From Caldicoprobacter oshimai DSM 21659 (lineage in GTDB: Bacteria; Bacillota; Clostridia; Caldicoprobacterales; Caldicoprobacteraceae): DNA of 64,000 bases. Position 1 is the first letter of the stretch; each line of letters opens with the position of its first letter. Positions 28,004 through 37,606 of the stretch are shown here, piece after piece. The stretch covers positions 372,001-436,000 of the forward strand of contig JAGB01000001.1 of NCBI GenBank assembly GCA_000526435.1, written 5' to 3'. The position numbers and the translations under genes were made by a program. Below the pieces are notes generated by a model. It ran no database searches. It was not told the DNA's origin and saw nothing but the letters and a program-made list of their open reading frames with translations.

Positions 28004-28124
28004 ACAAAAACTCCTCCTATGCTTTTATATTCTAACATAGAAGGAGTCCATATCGTCAATAGCGGATTTAAATTGACCCATTTTTAACAGATAAAATTTG
28101 ACCCACCCTGGCTTTTTTTAAAAA

Positions 28125-28895
28125 CTAGACGCTATTACGCGGGCTAGCATATAGCCCGGTTTTTAGCCTGTCCTTTAGGCGGTAGCTGTTGCCCCTTATG
28201 TTGATTATATGGGCATGATGTAATAATCTGTCCAATACCGCAGTTGCAAGTACAGGATCGCCCATAAGTTCTCCCCATTCCCCAAACCCTTTATTGCTCG
28301 TCAGAATTATGCTCCCTTTCTCGTAACGGGCACTTACTAGCTGGAAAAAGAGATTCGCACCCAGACCATCTAAGGGAAGATATCCCACTTCGTCAATTAC
28401 GAGAAGTTTTGGCCTCGTATATATCCTCATGCGCTTCTCCAATCGATTCTCTTCATAAGCCTTCTTGAGGTCCTCAATAAGCCTTGTAAGGCTGCTGAAA
28501 TAAACCGATATCCCTTGCGACAGAGCTTCTATGGCAAGCCCTATAGCCAGGTGTGTTTTCCCCACTCCAGGCGGACCAAGAAATATTACGTTCTCTGCCC
28601 GGCAAATAAAAGCCATTGTTGCAAGTTCCTTTATCAGTTTCTCGTCAATACTGGGTTGAAAGGTAAAGTCGAATTCCTCTAAAGTCTTCCTATACGGCAG
28701 CCGGGCAAGCTTCGTCCTTACCTCCATATTACGTCTCTGCCTTTCAACAACTTCTGCTTCAAGAAGGCCATTTAGAAAGTCAATGTACGTACTATTTTCA
28801 CGCTGGGCCTTCTCAAGGAGGGCATCAAGATAAATTGCAGCATTTGAAAGGCCTAACTCTTCAAGACGCACTCGTGCTTTCTCAAACTCTATCAT
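28125..28895 (-). CDS. istB: IS21 helper ATPase IstB
   Basis: This 256-residue AAA+ protein has Walker A FLGPPGVGKTHLAIGLA, Walker B LLVIDEVGYLPLDG, sensor ILTSNKGFGEWGE and an arginine-finger region DRLLHHAHIINIRGNSYR. An N-terminal DnaC-like part precedes it. Start ATG 28895 overlaps the istA stop by four bases. It assembles on target DNA and stimulates the IstA transposase. Confidence 0.95.
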   Translation of the reverse strand: MIEFEKARVRLEELGLSNAAIYLDALLEKAQRENSTYIDFLNGLLEAEVVERQRRNMEVRTKLARLPYRKTLEEFDFTFQPSIDEKLIKELATMAFICRAENVIFLGPPGVGKTHLAIGLAIEALSQGISVYFSSLTRLIEDLKKAYEENRLEKRMRIYTRPKLLVIDEVGYLPLDGLGANLFFQLVSARYEKGSIILTSNKGFGEWGELMGDPVLATAVLDRLLHHAHIINIRGNSYRLKDRLKTGLYASPRNSV

Positions 28896-30121
28896 ATCCT
28901 ATCTACCTCCAAAAGACTCTGATAAACCCCCAGAGAACGCTTCTCCACTTCTAGAGAAGACACCTTAATCGCTATCGGCTTTGGATATATCATGCCCTCC
29001 GCTTCTTTAAGCCCCTTGTACTGGTCTTTAAGAAAAACGACTCCCCTTGAGCGATATCGCTTTTCGTGAGTTGCTATCACCTTCCCTTCGTAAAGAATTT
29101 CTATTTTGCCATTTCTCTCCCTTACAACCACCTCTTTCCCACTGTATTGCCATGGTACACCATACCTCACACCACCAAAGCTCAGCAGGCCATCCTTGTG
29201 AACTTTCCTCACCTCTTCCATGAATCTCTGGTATTTATCAGGGGCGGGTAGGGGTTTAAGGTTTTCTTCCTTTAAACGGTCAATAGGTCTTTCTCCAGTT
29301 GTACCGTGTATCCTCTTGTTTTTCCTGTCACACCATTCTATCGCCTGACGGTTTAGGTCTCCATAGTCTGTAAATCTCCTGCCCGGCAAGAAATTATCTT
29401 TAACAAATCCTATACCACTCTCCACCTTGCCTTTGGTCTGTGGACGCCGTGCCCTGCATACCCTCGGCACAAAGCCAAGAGTTGCAGCAAAATCCTTAAA
29501 AGTAGCATTCCATATCGGCCTGTTGTTCTCATCAACGCCAAGTATTACGGTTTTCATCCTGTCTGTGAGCACTATATCAGTTACTCCACCAAAATATTCA
29601 AATCCGTGAATGAGGCAGCAAATGAAAGTATGGACATTGCAGCGGTTTGTAAATTCCACGTATATAGCCCTCGAATACCCTAACACCATAACAAAGATAT
29701 AAAGTTTACGCACCTCGCCAGTTTCCTCGTCAATGTAAGTATATTCACCCCAGTCAACCTGAGTTTGCTGGCCGGGGTTAGTCTCATAGCGGCACACAGC
29801 AGGAATCTGTTTAGGAGGCCTAAACGGCCTTACATAATCCCTTAGAATAGTACGGCCACCAGTATAACCTTCCTCTTTAATCCTTTCATAAATGACCTCG
29901 CAGTTGAATATACCTGAATTTATCATCTGTTGAATAGTATCCTTGTAAGGATCAAGCTTTGAACCCCTTTTAGGATGCGGTTTCCTTTGAGGAATACCGT
30001 TTGCTCTCAGGTATTTTCTTACAGTATTTCTTGAAAGGCCAGTCTCTTTAGCGATTGCACGAAAGCTCTTGCCCTTTGCTTTTAATTCGTCTAACATGAT
30101 AATAGATCCACTCCCTAGCAT
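28892..30121 (-). CDS. istA: IS21 transposase IstA
   Basis: These 409 residues have an N-terminal HTH (GKSFRAIAKETGLSRNTVRKYL), then the integrase core with Asp in QTQVDWGEYTYID, the second Asp in DIVLTDRMKTVILG and Glu in GKVESGIGFVKDNFLPG, and a C-terminal beta-barrel part. The ATG at 30121 follows GGAGGG. Intact by inspection, so the element may be active. Confidence 0.94.
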   Translation of the reverse strand: MLGSGSIIMLDELKAKGKSFRAIAKETGLSRNTVRKYLRANGIPQRKPHPKRGSKLDPYKDTIQQMINSGIFNCEVIYERIKEEGYTGGRTILRDYVRPFRPPKQIPAVCRYETNPGQQTQVDWGEYTYIDEETGEVRKLYIFVMVLGYSRAIYVEFTNRCNVHTFICCLIHGFEYFGGVTDIVLTDRMKTVILGVDENNRPIWNATFKDFAATLGFVPRVCRARRPQTKGKVESGIGFVKDNFLPGRRFTDYGDLNRQAIEWCDRKNKRIHGTTGERPIDRLKEENLKPLPAPDKYQRFMEEVRKVHKDGLLSFGGVRYGVPWQYSGKEVVVRERNGKIEILYEGKVIATHEKRYRSRGVVFLKDQYKGLKEAEGMIYPKPIAIKVSSLEVEKRSLGVYQSLLEVDRI

Positions 30122-30204
30122 TTATTTCCCTCCGATTCTTTGTAGGATTAATCAGAGGGATAATTCGCCAGGGGGTGGGTCAATTCCTTTTCGTTGCTCC
30201 TGGG

Positions 30205-31398
30205 TCAATTATACACCGGCGGTGACAAAATGTGAGCATTTATCATTGGTACCGCTTTTTTCCATTTTGTCCGCCTCAAGTTCTCCCTCTGTAAATATAT
30301 GTTAATTTCCAATACTTCGACAGAGTTAAAGTAACCACCCGATCTTATCCGAATTTTTTCAACTAGACTGTTGATACTCTCTACACTGTTGGTAGTATAA
30401 ACATGCTTCCTCAAGGATTCGGGGTATTTAATGAAAGCCATATAATGTTCTGCTTTCTCCATGAGAATGTTCATATATCGGCTATATTTACTCTTAAATT
30501 TACTGCAAAGGTCATAAAACTTTTGAACAGCTTCATCAAAGGAAGAAGCAAATTTTATTTTATCGAGTTCTTTATTGAATTCTGCGGCATCAGCTTTGGT
30601 CATGTATTTGCGGATATTTCTCTGAAGGTGTACAAAACAGAGCTGATGATCAGCATATGGATATACAGCTTTGGCGGTCTCGATAATACCTGGGAAATCA
30701 TCACTTACAACCACTAAAACTCGTTTAAGACCGCGGGTTATCAAGTCTTCAAAGACCTTGTTCCAATCGGCTCTGTTTTCTTTGCCGAAGAAGGTGTAAA
30801 GGCCAAAGATGTCTTTCTTACCTTCCATATCAACGCCAAGGATTATGTAGCATGCGGCTTTCTTCACTTTTGAGCCGTCTTTTATCTCACAATGATAAGC
30901 ATCGATTAATAAAGCAAACACCGATTCGGGTAATTCCCGTTGTTTGAAAAGGTCTAATTCACTTTTTAGGTCATCTTTGATTTTGTTGAGTTCATCATCA
31001 GAGTAAGGAAGGTTGAGGCTTTTGAGGGTATTTAAGAGAGAAGATTCTGAATAACCGTTGACAACAAGGGACATAAGAAGGTCTGTATAGGATTCATCCA
31101 CCCTTTTATACGGTTCAGGTAGGATGTGGGGTCTGAAATCGCCAGTGCGAGTTCTTGGGACAGAGATGTCCAGGTTACCCATAGGTGTACCAAGTTTTCT
31201 ATCATAAAAGCCGTTGCCTTTGTCGTTCTCGTTTTTCAAGAGATAGATTTGGCGTTCAGACAACATAAACCAGTCGAGCAAATCCTCCAGTAACTTTTTG
31301 AGGGCAGGGCGTGATGGATCTGAATCAGAGCAATACTGGTTTAATACTTTTTCAACCGCCATATTTTTGACTGTTTCATAATAGGTATTTTTATCCAT
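30205..31398 (-). CDS. IS256-family transposase, copy B, 3' end replaced
   Basis: Nearly identical to copy A over 380 residues (few changes, such as KVKKAACYIILGVDMEG and TRGL). It has the six-A version of the run that is shifted in copy A, so the frame is correct through KKAVPMINAHI. At base 30228 similarity ends and the frame reads into IS21-side sequence (LSPPVYN, stop). The element spans about 30228-31454 and lacks its right terminal repeat, so it cannot move on its own, but it may supply transposase. DDE residues are intact. Confidence 0.9.
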   Translation of the reverse strand: MDKNTYYETVKNMAVEKVLNQYCSDSDPSRPALKKLLEDLLDWFMLSERQIYLLKNENDKGNGFYDRKLGTPMGNLDISVPRTRTGDFRPHILPEPYKRVDESYTDLLMSLVVNGYSESSLLNTLKSLNLPYSDDELNKIKDDLKSELDLFKQRELPESVFALLIDAYHCEIKDGSKVKKAACYIILGVDMEGKKDIFGLYTFFGKENRADWNKVFEDLITRGLKRVLVVVSDDFPGIIETAKAVYPYADHQLCFVHLQRNIRKYMTKADAAEFNKELDKIKFASSFDEAVQKFYDLCSKFKSKYSRYMNILMEKAEHYMAFIKYPESLRKHVYTTNSVESINSLVEKIRIRSGGYFNSVEVLEINIYLQRENLRRTKWKKAVPMINAHILSPPVYN

Positions 31399-31458
31399 AA
31401 TTACCAGCCTCCTTTGTGATTTTATTATACACCAGACACAATTTTATTTTAACACCCA

Positions 31459-31801
31459 AGCATATCGGTTGAGCTTGTTGCGAGTGAAGATGGGGACAGA
31501 AGAGTACAGAAGAATAGCGAGTCAAAGAGCCGGGATAGAGGGTATACCATCAGTACTGAGGAGGAAATACAAAGTGGACTTTATGCCGGTAAGGGGATTA
31601 TTGCGTTCAAAATTGTGGTTTGGGTTTAAGATAGCAGCCATGAATTTCAAGAGTTTACTGAAATGGATAAAGAAGGATCCGAAGAACAGATTAACTCCTT
31701 CTTTTTTACATTCATTTTTATATTTGTGTTCATCGGTTTGGTTGTTTTTCGACAATAGGTTTAAGAAATTTTATTTAGAACCGATACTTTTTGTGGGATA
31801 A
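31459..31801 (+). pseudogene. IS1182-family transposase, C-terminal part
   Basis: The plus strand reads EEYRRIASQRAGIEGIPSVL, RRKYKVDFMPVRGLLRSKLW and FGFKIAAMNFKSLLKWIKKD, the C-terminal third of an IS1182-type transposase, beginning at the left end of IS256 copy B. Its N-terminal part is at 20264-21219 beside IS256 copy A. About 80-100 residues between them are missing. The last 40 residues may be flanking sequence. Confidence 0.75.
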
Positions 31802-32043
31802 TCATCTAATAATATTTTCTTTAATTCCTCTCTATCTGGTATTTCTAGTTTCTTGTTTTTATACTTGAGATCCATTATATGAATGGATTTAGTTACAGGA
31901 CTATTTATATCTCCTTTATTTAAAATATTAGATTCAGTTGTTGATGAAATAAGAACATCATTCTGGGAAGCAAATGCTGTAGTACTAAACAGAACAAGGA
32001 TTAAAACGGTTAAAACCAACACTCTTTTTGTTTTTACTTGCAT
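31771..32043 (-). CDS. Small secreted protein, unknown
   Basis: These 90 residues have a clear signal peptide (KRVLVLTVLILVLFSTTAFA, likely cleaved after AFA), then a polar mature part of about 65 residues ending DREELKKILLDDYPTKSIGSK. GAGGGG precedes the ATG at short spacing. No family recognised. It sits with other small exported proteins in an AT-rich block between insertion sequences. Confidence 0.6.
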   Translation of the reverse strand: MQVKTKRVLVLTVLILVLFSTTAFASQNDVLISSTTESNILNKGDINSPVTKSIHIMDLKYKNKKLEIPDREELKKILLDDYPTKSIGSK

Positions 32044-32273
32044 TACCCCTCTAAAATTTCATATACTCTCGTTTAAAGACAACTTAATCGCATGATAAAT
32101 AACGATATATGTTAGACAAGATCATTACTATCACCCCTTTCTAAACTTGATAAAATGTACTTTTAGGTTTTCTGTCAAGGATGTCATCTTTGAGATAATA
32201 ATTAGCAAATCTATATTTGGTAAAAACAGGATTTTATTATAAATTTTTGTTAATATCAGTAATATTAAATTAG

Positions 32274-32525
32274 TTACTGTTTTTTTATTTTATCAAATAA
32301 ACTATTCCAAGCTATTATGGCAGGCGTACATATTATAACGCCTAATACAACTATTGAAATATGAAAAGCTTTTAACATCCAAACAAAGTGCTCCATTAGA
32401 TATGAGCCACCTCCATCTGATATGAAAAAATCTGATGTTATGAAGTAGGAAAGCTTGGGTGCATTAAATATTAATACAAGGCCAATAGCAAATTGAAATA
32501 GTATGAATACTTTCTTTGTTGGCAT
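32274..32525 (-). CDS. Small two-helix membrane protein, unknown
   Basis: These 83 residues have helices at about 5-22 (KVFILFQFAIGLVLIFNA) and 50-72 (FHISIVVLGVIICTPAIIAW), with FISDGGGSYLMEHF between. The AAGGAGG site is well spaced before the ATG at 32525, so it is probably expressed. Function unknown. Confidence 0.6.
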   Translation of the reverse strand: MPTKKVFILFQFAIGLVLIFNAPKLSYFITSDFFISDGGGSYLMEHFVWMLKAFHISIVVLGVIICTPAIIAWNSLFDKIKKQ

Positions 32526-32756
32526 TTTAGATCCTCCTTACTATTTTGTAATTATAGCTAGAGAAACAAAATATATGGGTGTCAGCATAGAAAAAGCCAT
32601 TTATAAAAATTGGTTTATTCAATAGACAATAGCTCTTAAATATAATATTAACGGATATTCATTGTCTGAATTGTAAGATAATTATTCTCCCTTAATTACT
32701 TCTTGAAAGACATCTTTCATCATAAAAAATCCGAATCATCTAGCCTTATTATAATA

Positions 32757-32849
32757 CTATTTGGCTGCTTTGACCATCATCATGATACTAGCAATAGCAC
32801 CTGCAACCATTGCTATAATAGCAGCCAATGCTACCCAAAATACAGCCAT
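32757..32849 (-). CDS. 30-residue single-helix peptide
   Basis: The frame from ATG 32849 encodes MAVFWVALAAIIAMVAGAIA followed by SIMMMVKAAK, one hydrophobic helix with a lysine-bearing end. A GGAG site lies upstream. It resembles type I toxins, small membrane regulators or leaderless bacteriocins only in general character. It lies in the cluster of small exported proteins. Confidence 0.5.
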   Translation of the reverse strand: MAVFWVALAAIIAMVAGAIASIMMMVKAAK

Positions 32850-32888
32850 TAATCTCCAACTCCTTGCCTTGTCTAAAACTTAAATAAA

Positions 32889-33196
32889 TTACACCACGAT
32901 AGAGAGAAAAAAGACGCTACATGGAAATTCATTTAGTTCTATCTCTGTTTCTTGTTCGATTACCACATCGGCTACAATTGCCTTTATTGGTTGTATCCCT
33001 TCATTCAACGTATTTGTATATTTTATTTCCCATTGTATATGAACTTTAATAGGACTTCTTTTACTCGATTCTCTATTACTTCATAGGTTCAATAATCACC
33101 CACATATTGGTTTTCATTTTTCTTTAGGAGAACATCCAAATATTAGTAATAATATAGTTAAAAACAAACTACCCATGAACAATAATTTTTTCTCAT
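32889..33196 (-). pseudogene. Decayed lipoprotein gene
   Basis: After the ATG at 33196 and a six-A run the sense is LLFMGSLFLTILLLIFGCSP, a lipoprotein signal with Cys; a single added A would put it in frame with the ATG. A stop follows soon (KEK), then further sense stretches in another frame: SPIKVHIQWEIKYTNTLNEG and QPIKAIVADVVIEQETEIEL, stopping at 32889. It is a broken surface lipoprotein. Confidence 0.5.
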
Positions 33197-33301
33197 CCTT
33201 TGTTCTTTCCCCTTTTTGTGTATTAGAATTTTTTGATTATTGCATAATATGCTACTTAAATACAAAAAATAACCAGAAGAAGCACAATCTTTTTTAAGTT
33301 T

Positions 33302-33571
33302 TTATTTTTTTAATATTCTATTATCATTAAGTATTGCCCATATATAAGCAGGTCCTCTTACTAAATTATTAATTTCACCAGGACCTTTAATAGGCATTTT
33401 ATCATAAGCCTTTTTAATATCACTTTTAGATAATATATGATTAGTTCTACTCGTTAAGATCCCATTATTTACCACCCTATATGTAAACTCTATCCCTGTC
33501 TTCGTTTTAAAAATTTGTCCTTCATTAGAAACAATTCGATTCCATATTTAATCAAATGAAATGATTTCCAT
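33302..33571 (-). pseudogene. Small protein with premature stop at codon 8
   Basis: ATG 33571 has a perfect AGGAGG site, but the frame hits TAA after MEIISFD. The same frame then continues open for 81 codons (IWNRIVSNEGQIFKTKTGIE, FTYRVVNNGILTSRTNHILS, GPGEINNLVRGPAYIWAIL) to a stop at 33302. A single nonsense change has inactivated an otherwise intact 89-residue gene. Confidence 0.55.
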
Positions 33572-33603
33572 TGTTACCCTCCTAACAATTTATCTTTTTT
33601 TAA

Positions 33604-33735
33604 TTAGTTCTTTAAGTAGTTAATAATCTCTTTAAGCTTTCCTTCTTTATCTTCTGAAGTTTGAGAAAAACTTTTAATTTTAATATGCAATTTGCTTATG
33701 TAAATACTTGGTCGCTTTACCTCATAAAAACAAAT
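33604..33735 (-). pseudogene. Short C-terminal remnant, unknown
   Basis: An open stretch reads YEVKRPSIYISKLHIKIKSF and SQTSEDKEGKLKEIINYLKN before a stop at 33604, with no start codon. It probably is the 3' end of a lost gene, cut before the IS30 insertion at 33817. Confidence 0.25.
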
Positions 33736-33873
33736 CTACAATAATTTCCTTTTTAATTAAATCATAATATACATTTGCATATATGTCAACAAAATCTACC
33801 TACAAAATATAAGTTCGGTTCGTTGTAAAATTAAATGCAACACCAAAAAAATAATAAGGCCATAGTAAAAAAT

Positions 33874-35021
<1,148 letters not shown>

Positions 35022-35115
35022 CGTAGAGATCGAAAGAGTCAGGATGATAGAATACAATTAAGGCCAATTGGGCAGGTATGCCAACTGGCTTGGAAACAAT
35101 TATATCATCTGTTAA

Positions 35116-35183
35116 ATGGTGTCAAGGTCGGGTAGTATTTTCTCGCTTACGCTCGAAAATCTCCACCCTTCCCTTGACACCAT
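35116..35183 (+). terminator. Large IS30 3' hairpin
   Basis: ATGGTGTCAAGG pairs with CCTTGACACCAT, enclosing further pairing (GGGT with ACCC, ATTTTC with GAAAAT). A smaller hairpin (CCAATTGG with CCAACTGG) lies just before, near 35065-35089. The same structure is at 7912-7979 in copy A. It probably ends transposase transcripts or insulates against antisense entry; no classical T run follows. Confidence 0.5.
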
Positions 35184-35345
35184 AAGGTTTTACAAATGAA
35201 AAAGTAAAAATTTGGATATCTATATCATACTTTTTTCAAAAAGTGTTGCATTTAATATTGCAATTTAGAGTTTAAAATCCGATATATTGGTGTATCATTT
35301 AATTAATAATTAAAATATTTTTGAAATTTGAAAGGAGAATCATAA

Positions 35346-35960
35346 ATGGAAAAGGTAAAATTAGCCGTTATATTTTATAGTATGACGGGTATCAATTATC
35401 AGATGGCCAAATGGGCGGCTCAAGCCGGTCAAGAAGCCGGTGCAGAGGTACGCCTTCTGAAGGTTCGTGAATTGGCTCCACCGGAAGTCATAGCAAAAAA
35501 CAAGGCATGGCAAGAAACTGTAGAAGCGACGAAAGATATAAAGGAGGCCACATCCGAAGACATTGAGTGGGCAGATGCTATTATATTTAGCGCGCCAACC
35601 AGGTTTGGCACCATTCCTGCTCAATTAAAGCAGTTCATCGATATGCAGGGTGGTCTATGGGCTCAAGGAAAGCTCACAAACAAAGTCGTAAGCGCCATGT
35701 CATCGGCTCAAAACCCGCATGGCGGTCAGGAAGGCACTGTAAAGGATATATATACCTGCATGATGCACTGGGGCGCTATCATAGTTCCACCTGGATACAC
35801 TGATGATTCCGTGTTTACCGCAGGAGGGAATCCATACGGAACAACGGTTACTCAGGGAGAAGACGGCAAAATGGTAGAAGATGTAAAACAAGCTGTATTT
35901 CATCAGGCCCGCCGCACCGTACAAGTTGCGGAATGGATAAAAAAGGGTAAAAATAGTTGA
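35346..35960 (+). CDS. wrbA: NAD(P)H:quinone oxidoreductase, WrbA flavodoxin family
   Basis: This 204-residue flavodoxin-like protein has the FMN phosphate loop YSMTGINYQMAKWAAQ, SAPTRFGTIPAQLKQFID around the isoalloxazine, and SAQNPHGGQEGT plus GNPYGTT, all hallmarks of WrbA. It reduces quinones by two electrons. The ATG at 35346 follows AAAGGAG. It starts 75 bases after the IS30 end, so its original promoter may have been displaced. araA begins 17 bases after its stop. Confidence 0.93.
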   Translation: MEKVKLAVIFYSMTGINYQMAKWAAQAGQEAGAEVRLLKVRELAPPEVIAKNKAWQETVEATKDIKEATSEDIEWADAIIFSAPTRFGTIPAQLKQFIDMQGGLWAQGKLTNKVVSAMSSAQNPHGGQEGTVKDIYTCMMHWGAIIVPPGYTDDSVFTAGGNPYGTTVTQGEDGKMVEDVKQAVFHQARRTVQVAEWIKKGKNS

Positions 35961-35977
35961 AAGGACGGGATAAAACC

Positions 35978-37471
35978 ATGAAGACAAAAGACTATGTTTT
36001 CTGGTTTGTAACGGGAAGCCAACATTTGTATGGCAATGAAGTATTGGAGAAAGTAAAAGAACATTCAAGGATTATTGCAGAATGGCTTGATAAGAACACC
36101 TTTCCCCACTGCAAAGTCATCTTCAAGGCGGTTCTTACAACGCCTGAAGCCATTCAAAATCTCTTTAGAGAAGCGAATGCAGACCCAACGTGTGCAGGTT
36201 TAATTACTTGGATGCATACTTTCTCCCCTGCTAAAATGTGGATTGTGGGTCTTAGCGAATTGAAAAAACCTCTGTTGCACCTGCATACGCAGTTCAACCG
36301 TGACATTCCATGGGATTACATTGATATGGATTTTATGAACCTAAACCAATCTGCCCATGGCGATCGAGAATACGGCTTTATAGTGACGCGCATGCAAATA
36401 GCACGCAAAGTTGTTGTAGGACATTGGGAAGATCCCGAAGTCTGTCGCGAAATTCAAGTCTGGATGAACGCTGCCACCGCTTTTATTGAAGGCAAAAACC
36501 TCAAAATTGCCCGTTTTGGCGATAATATGCGTCAAGTTGCAGTAACAGAAGGAGATAAGGTAGAAGCCCAGATCAAATTCGGTTGGTCGGTAGATGGCTA
36601 TGGAATTGGCGATTTGGTAAAACAAGTAAATTCAATTGCGGAATCAGAAGTTGATCAACTGATAGAAGAATACTTCAAACTCTACTATGTTCCACCAGAA
36701 GTAAAGCAATCCAGTACCGCTCTCGATGCAATCAGAGAACAAGCTCGTATTGAATTGGGAATTAAACGTTTTCTAAATGATGGAGGATATACTGCATTTA
36801 CGACTACGTTTGAGGACCTGCACGGACTAAAACAGCTACCAGGACTGGCGGTACAGCATTTAATGTCAGAAGGATATGGATTTGGTGCAGAAGGTGACTG
36901 GAAAACAGCAGGCTTAGTTCGCATCATGAAAATAATGAATATCGGGTTACCTCCGGGAACCTCTTTTATGGAAGATTATACATATCATCTAGAGCCAGAA
37001 AATGAAATGGTACTAGGGGCGCATATGCTGGAAGTGTGTCCTACTTTAGCTGCATCAACCCCTCGCATTGAAGTACATCCTCTCAGCATAGGGGGGAAGG
37101 CAGATCCAGCACGCTTGGTATTTAACGGAAGAGGCGGTCCAGCAATCACAGCATCTATAATAGACATGGGTAACCGTTTTCGATTAGTAATCAATGAGGT
37201 GGAAGCTATTGAACCTGCACAAGAGATGCCTAAATTGCCCGTCGCACGGGTATTGTGGCGACCTCAACCCTCTCTCAAAGAAGCCGCAAAAGCATGGATT
37301 TTAACTGGTGGTGCCCATCATACCGTTTTTTCTTACGCTGTCACTTCTGAACACCTAATGGATTGGGCCGATATGGTAGGAATTGAAGTGGTCCTGATTA
37401 ATAAAAACACAAATATCTTAACTTTAAAAAACGAATTACGAATGAGCGATATGATATGGAATCGTCGTTAA
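35978..37471 (+). CDS. araA: L-arabinose isomerase
   Basis: This 497-residue enzyme converts L-arabinose to L-ribulose. Conserved pieces are FVTGSQHLYG, LITWMHTFSPAKMWI, HLHTQFNRDIPW, the catalytic Glu and metal ligands in FTTTFEDLHGLKQLPGLAVQ and GAEGDWKTAG, and EDYTYHLEPE with GAHMLEVCP. I chose ATG 35978 (MKTKDYVFW), the family's usual start, rather than the TTG seven codons upstream. The araBD genes are not in the window. It would act on arabinose released by the GH43 enzyme. Confidence 0.97.
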   Translation: MKTKDYVFWFVTGSQHLYGNEVLEKVKEHSRIIAEWLDKNTFPHCKVIFKAVLTTPEAIQNLFREANADPTCAGLITWMHTFSPAKMWIVGLSELKKPLLHLHTQFNRDIPWDYIDMDFMNLNQSAHGDREYGFIVTRMQIARKVVVGHWEDPEVCREIQVWMNAATAFIEGKNLKIARFGDNMRQVAVTEGDKVEAQIKFGWSVDGYGIGDLVKQVNSIAESEVDQLIEEYFKLYYVPPEVKQSSTALDAIREQARIELGIKRFLNDGGYTAFTTTFEDLHGLKQLPGLAVQHLMSEGYGFGAEGDWKTAGLVRIMKIMNIGLPPGTSFMEDYTYHLEPENEMVLGAHMLEVCPTLAASTPRIEVHPLSIGGKADPARLVFNGRGGPAITASIIDMGNRFRLVINEVEAIEPAQEMPKLPVARVLWRPQPSLKEAAKAWILTGGAHHTVFSYAVTSEHLMDWADMVGIEVVLINKNTNILTLKNELRMSDMIWNRR

Positions 37472-37492
37472 AAGCTCTCTTTTAAAGATTTT

Positions 37493-37535
37493 AAAAACCT
37501 CGGGGAGTATATCACTCCTCCGAGGTTTTTCTTTT
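37493..37535 (+). terminator. Rho-independent terminator after araA
   Basis: AAAACCTCGG pairs with CCGAGGTTTT, and GAGT with ACTC, around a short loop; TTTTTCTTTT follows. It lies 22 bases after the araA stop and closes the wrbA-araA unit. Confidence 0.92.
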
Positions 37536-37606
37536 ATGCGTATTCCGCCCAATTCTTGAGAATAACAGCTCTCATATTTGGCAAAATAAACTCGGAGGTG
37601 TAAAAA

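Larger units (their letters stand above)
28056..30215 (-). mobile_element. IS21-family element
   Basis: It contains istA and istB. The ends carry pairs of the repeat ATTGACCCA or TTTGACCCA spaced 25 bases apart at both sides (about 28071 and 28096 on the right; about 30177 and 30202 on the left), as expected of the multiple transposase sites of IS21. The left end begins TGTATAATTGACCC at 30215. On that side it replaces the 3' end of IS256 copy B, so it inserted into, or recombined with, that element. The right boundary is approximate. Confidence 0.85.
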
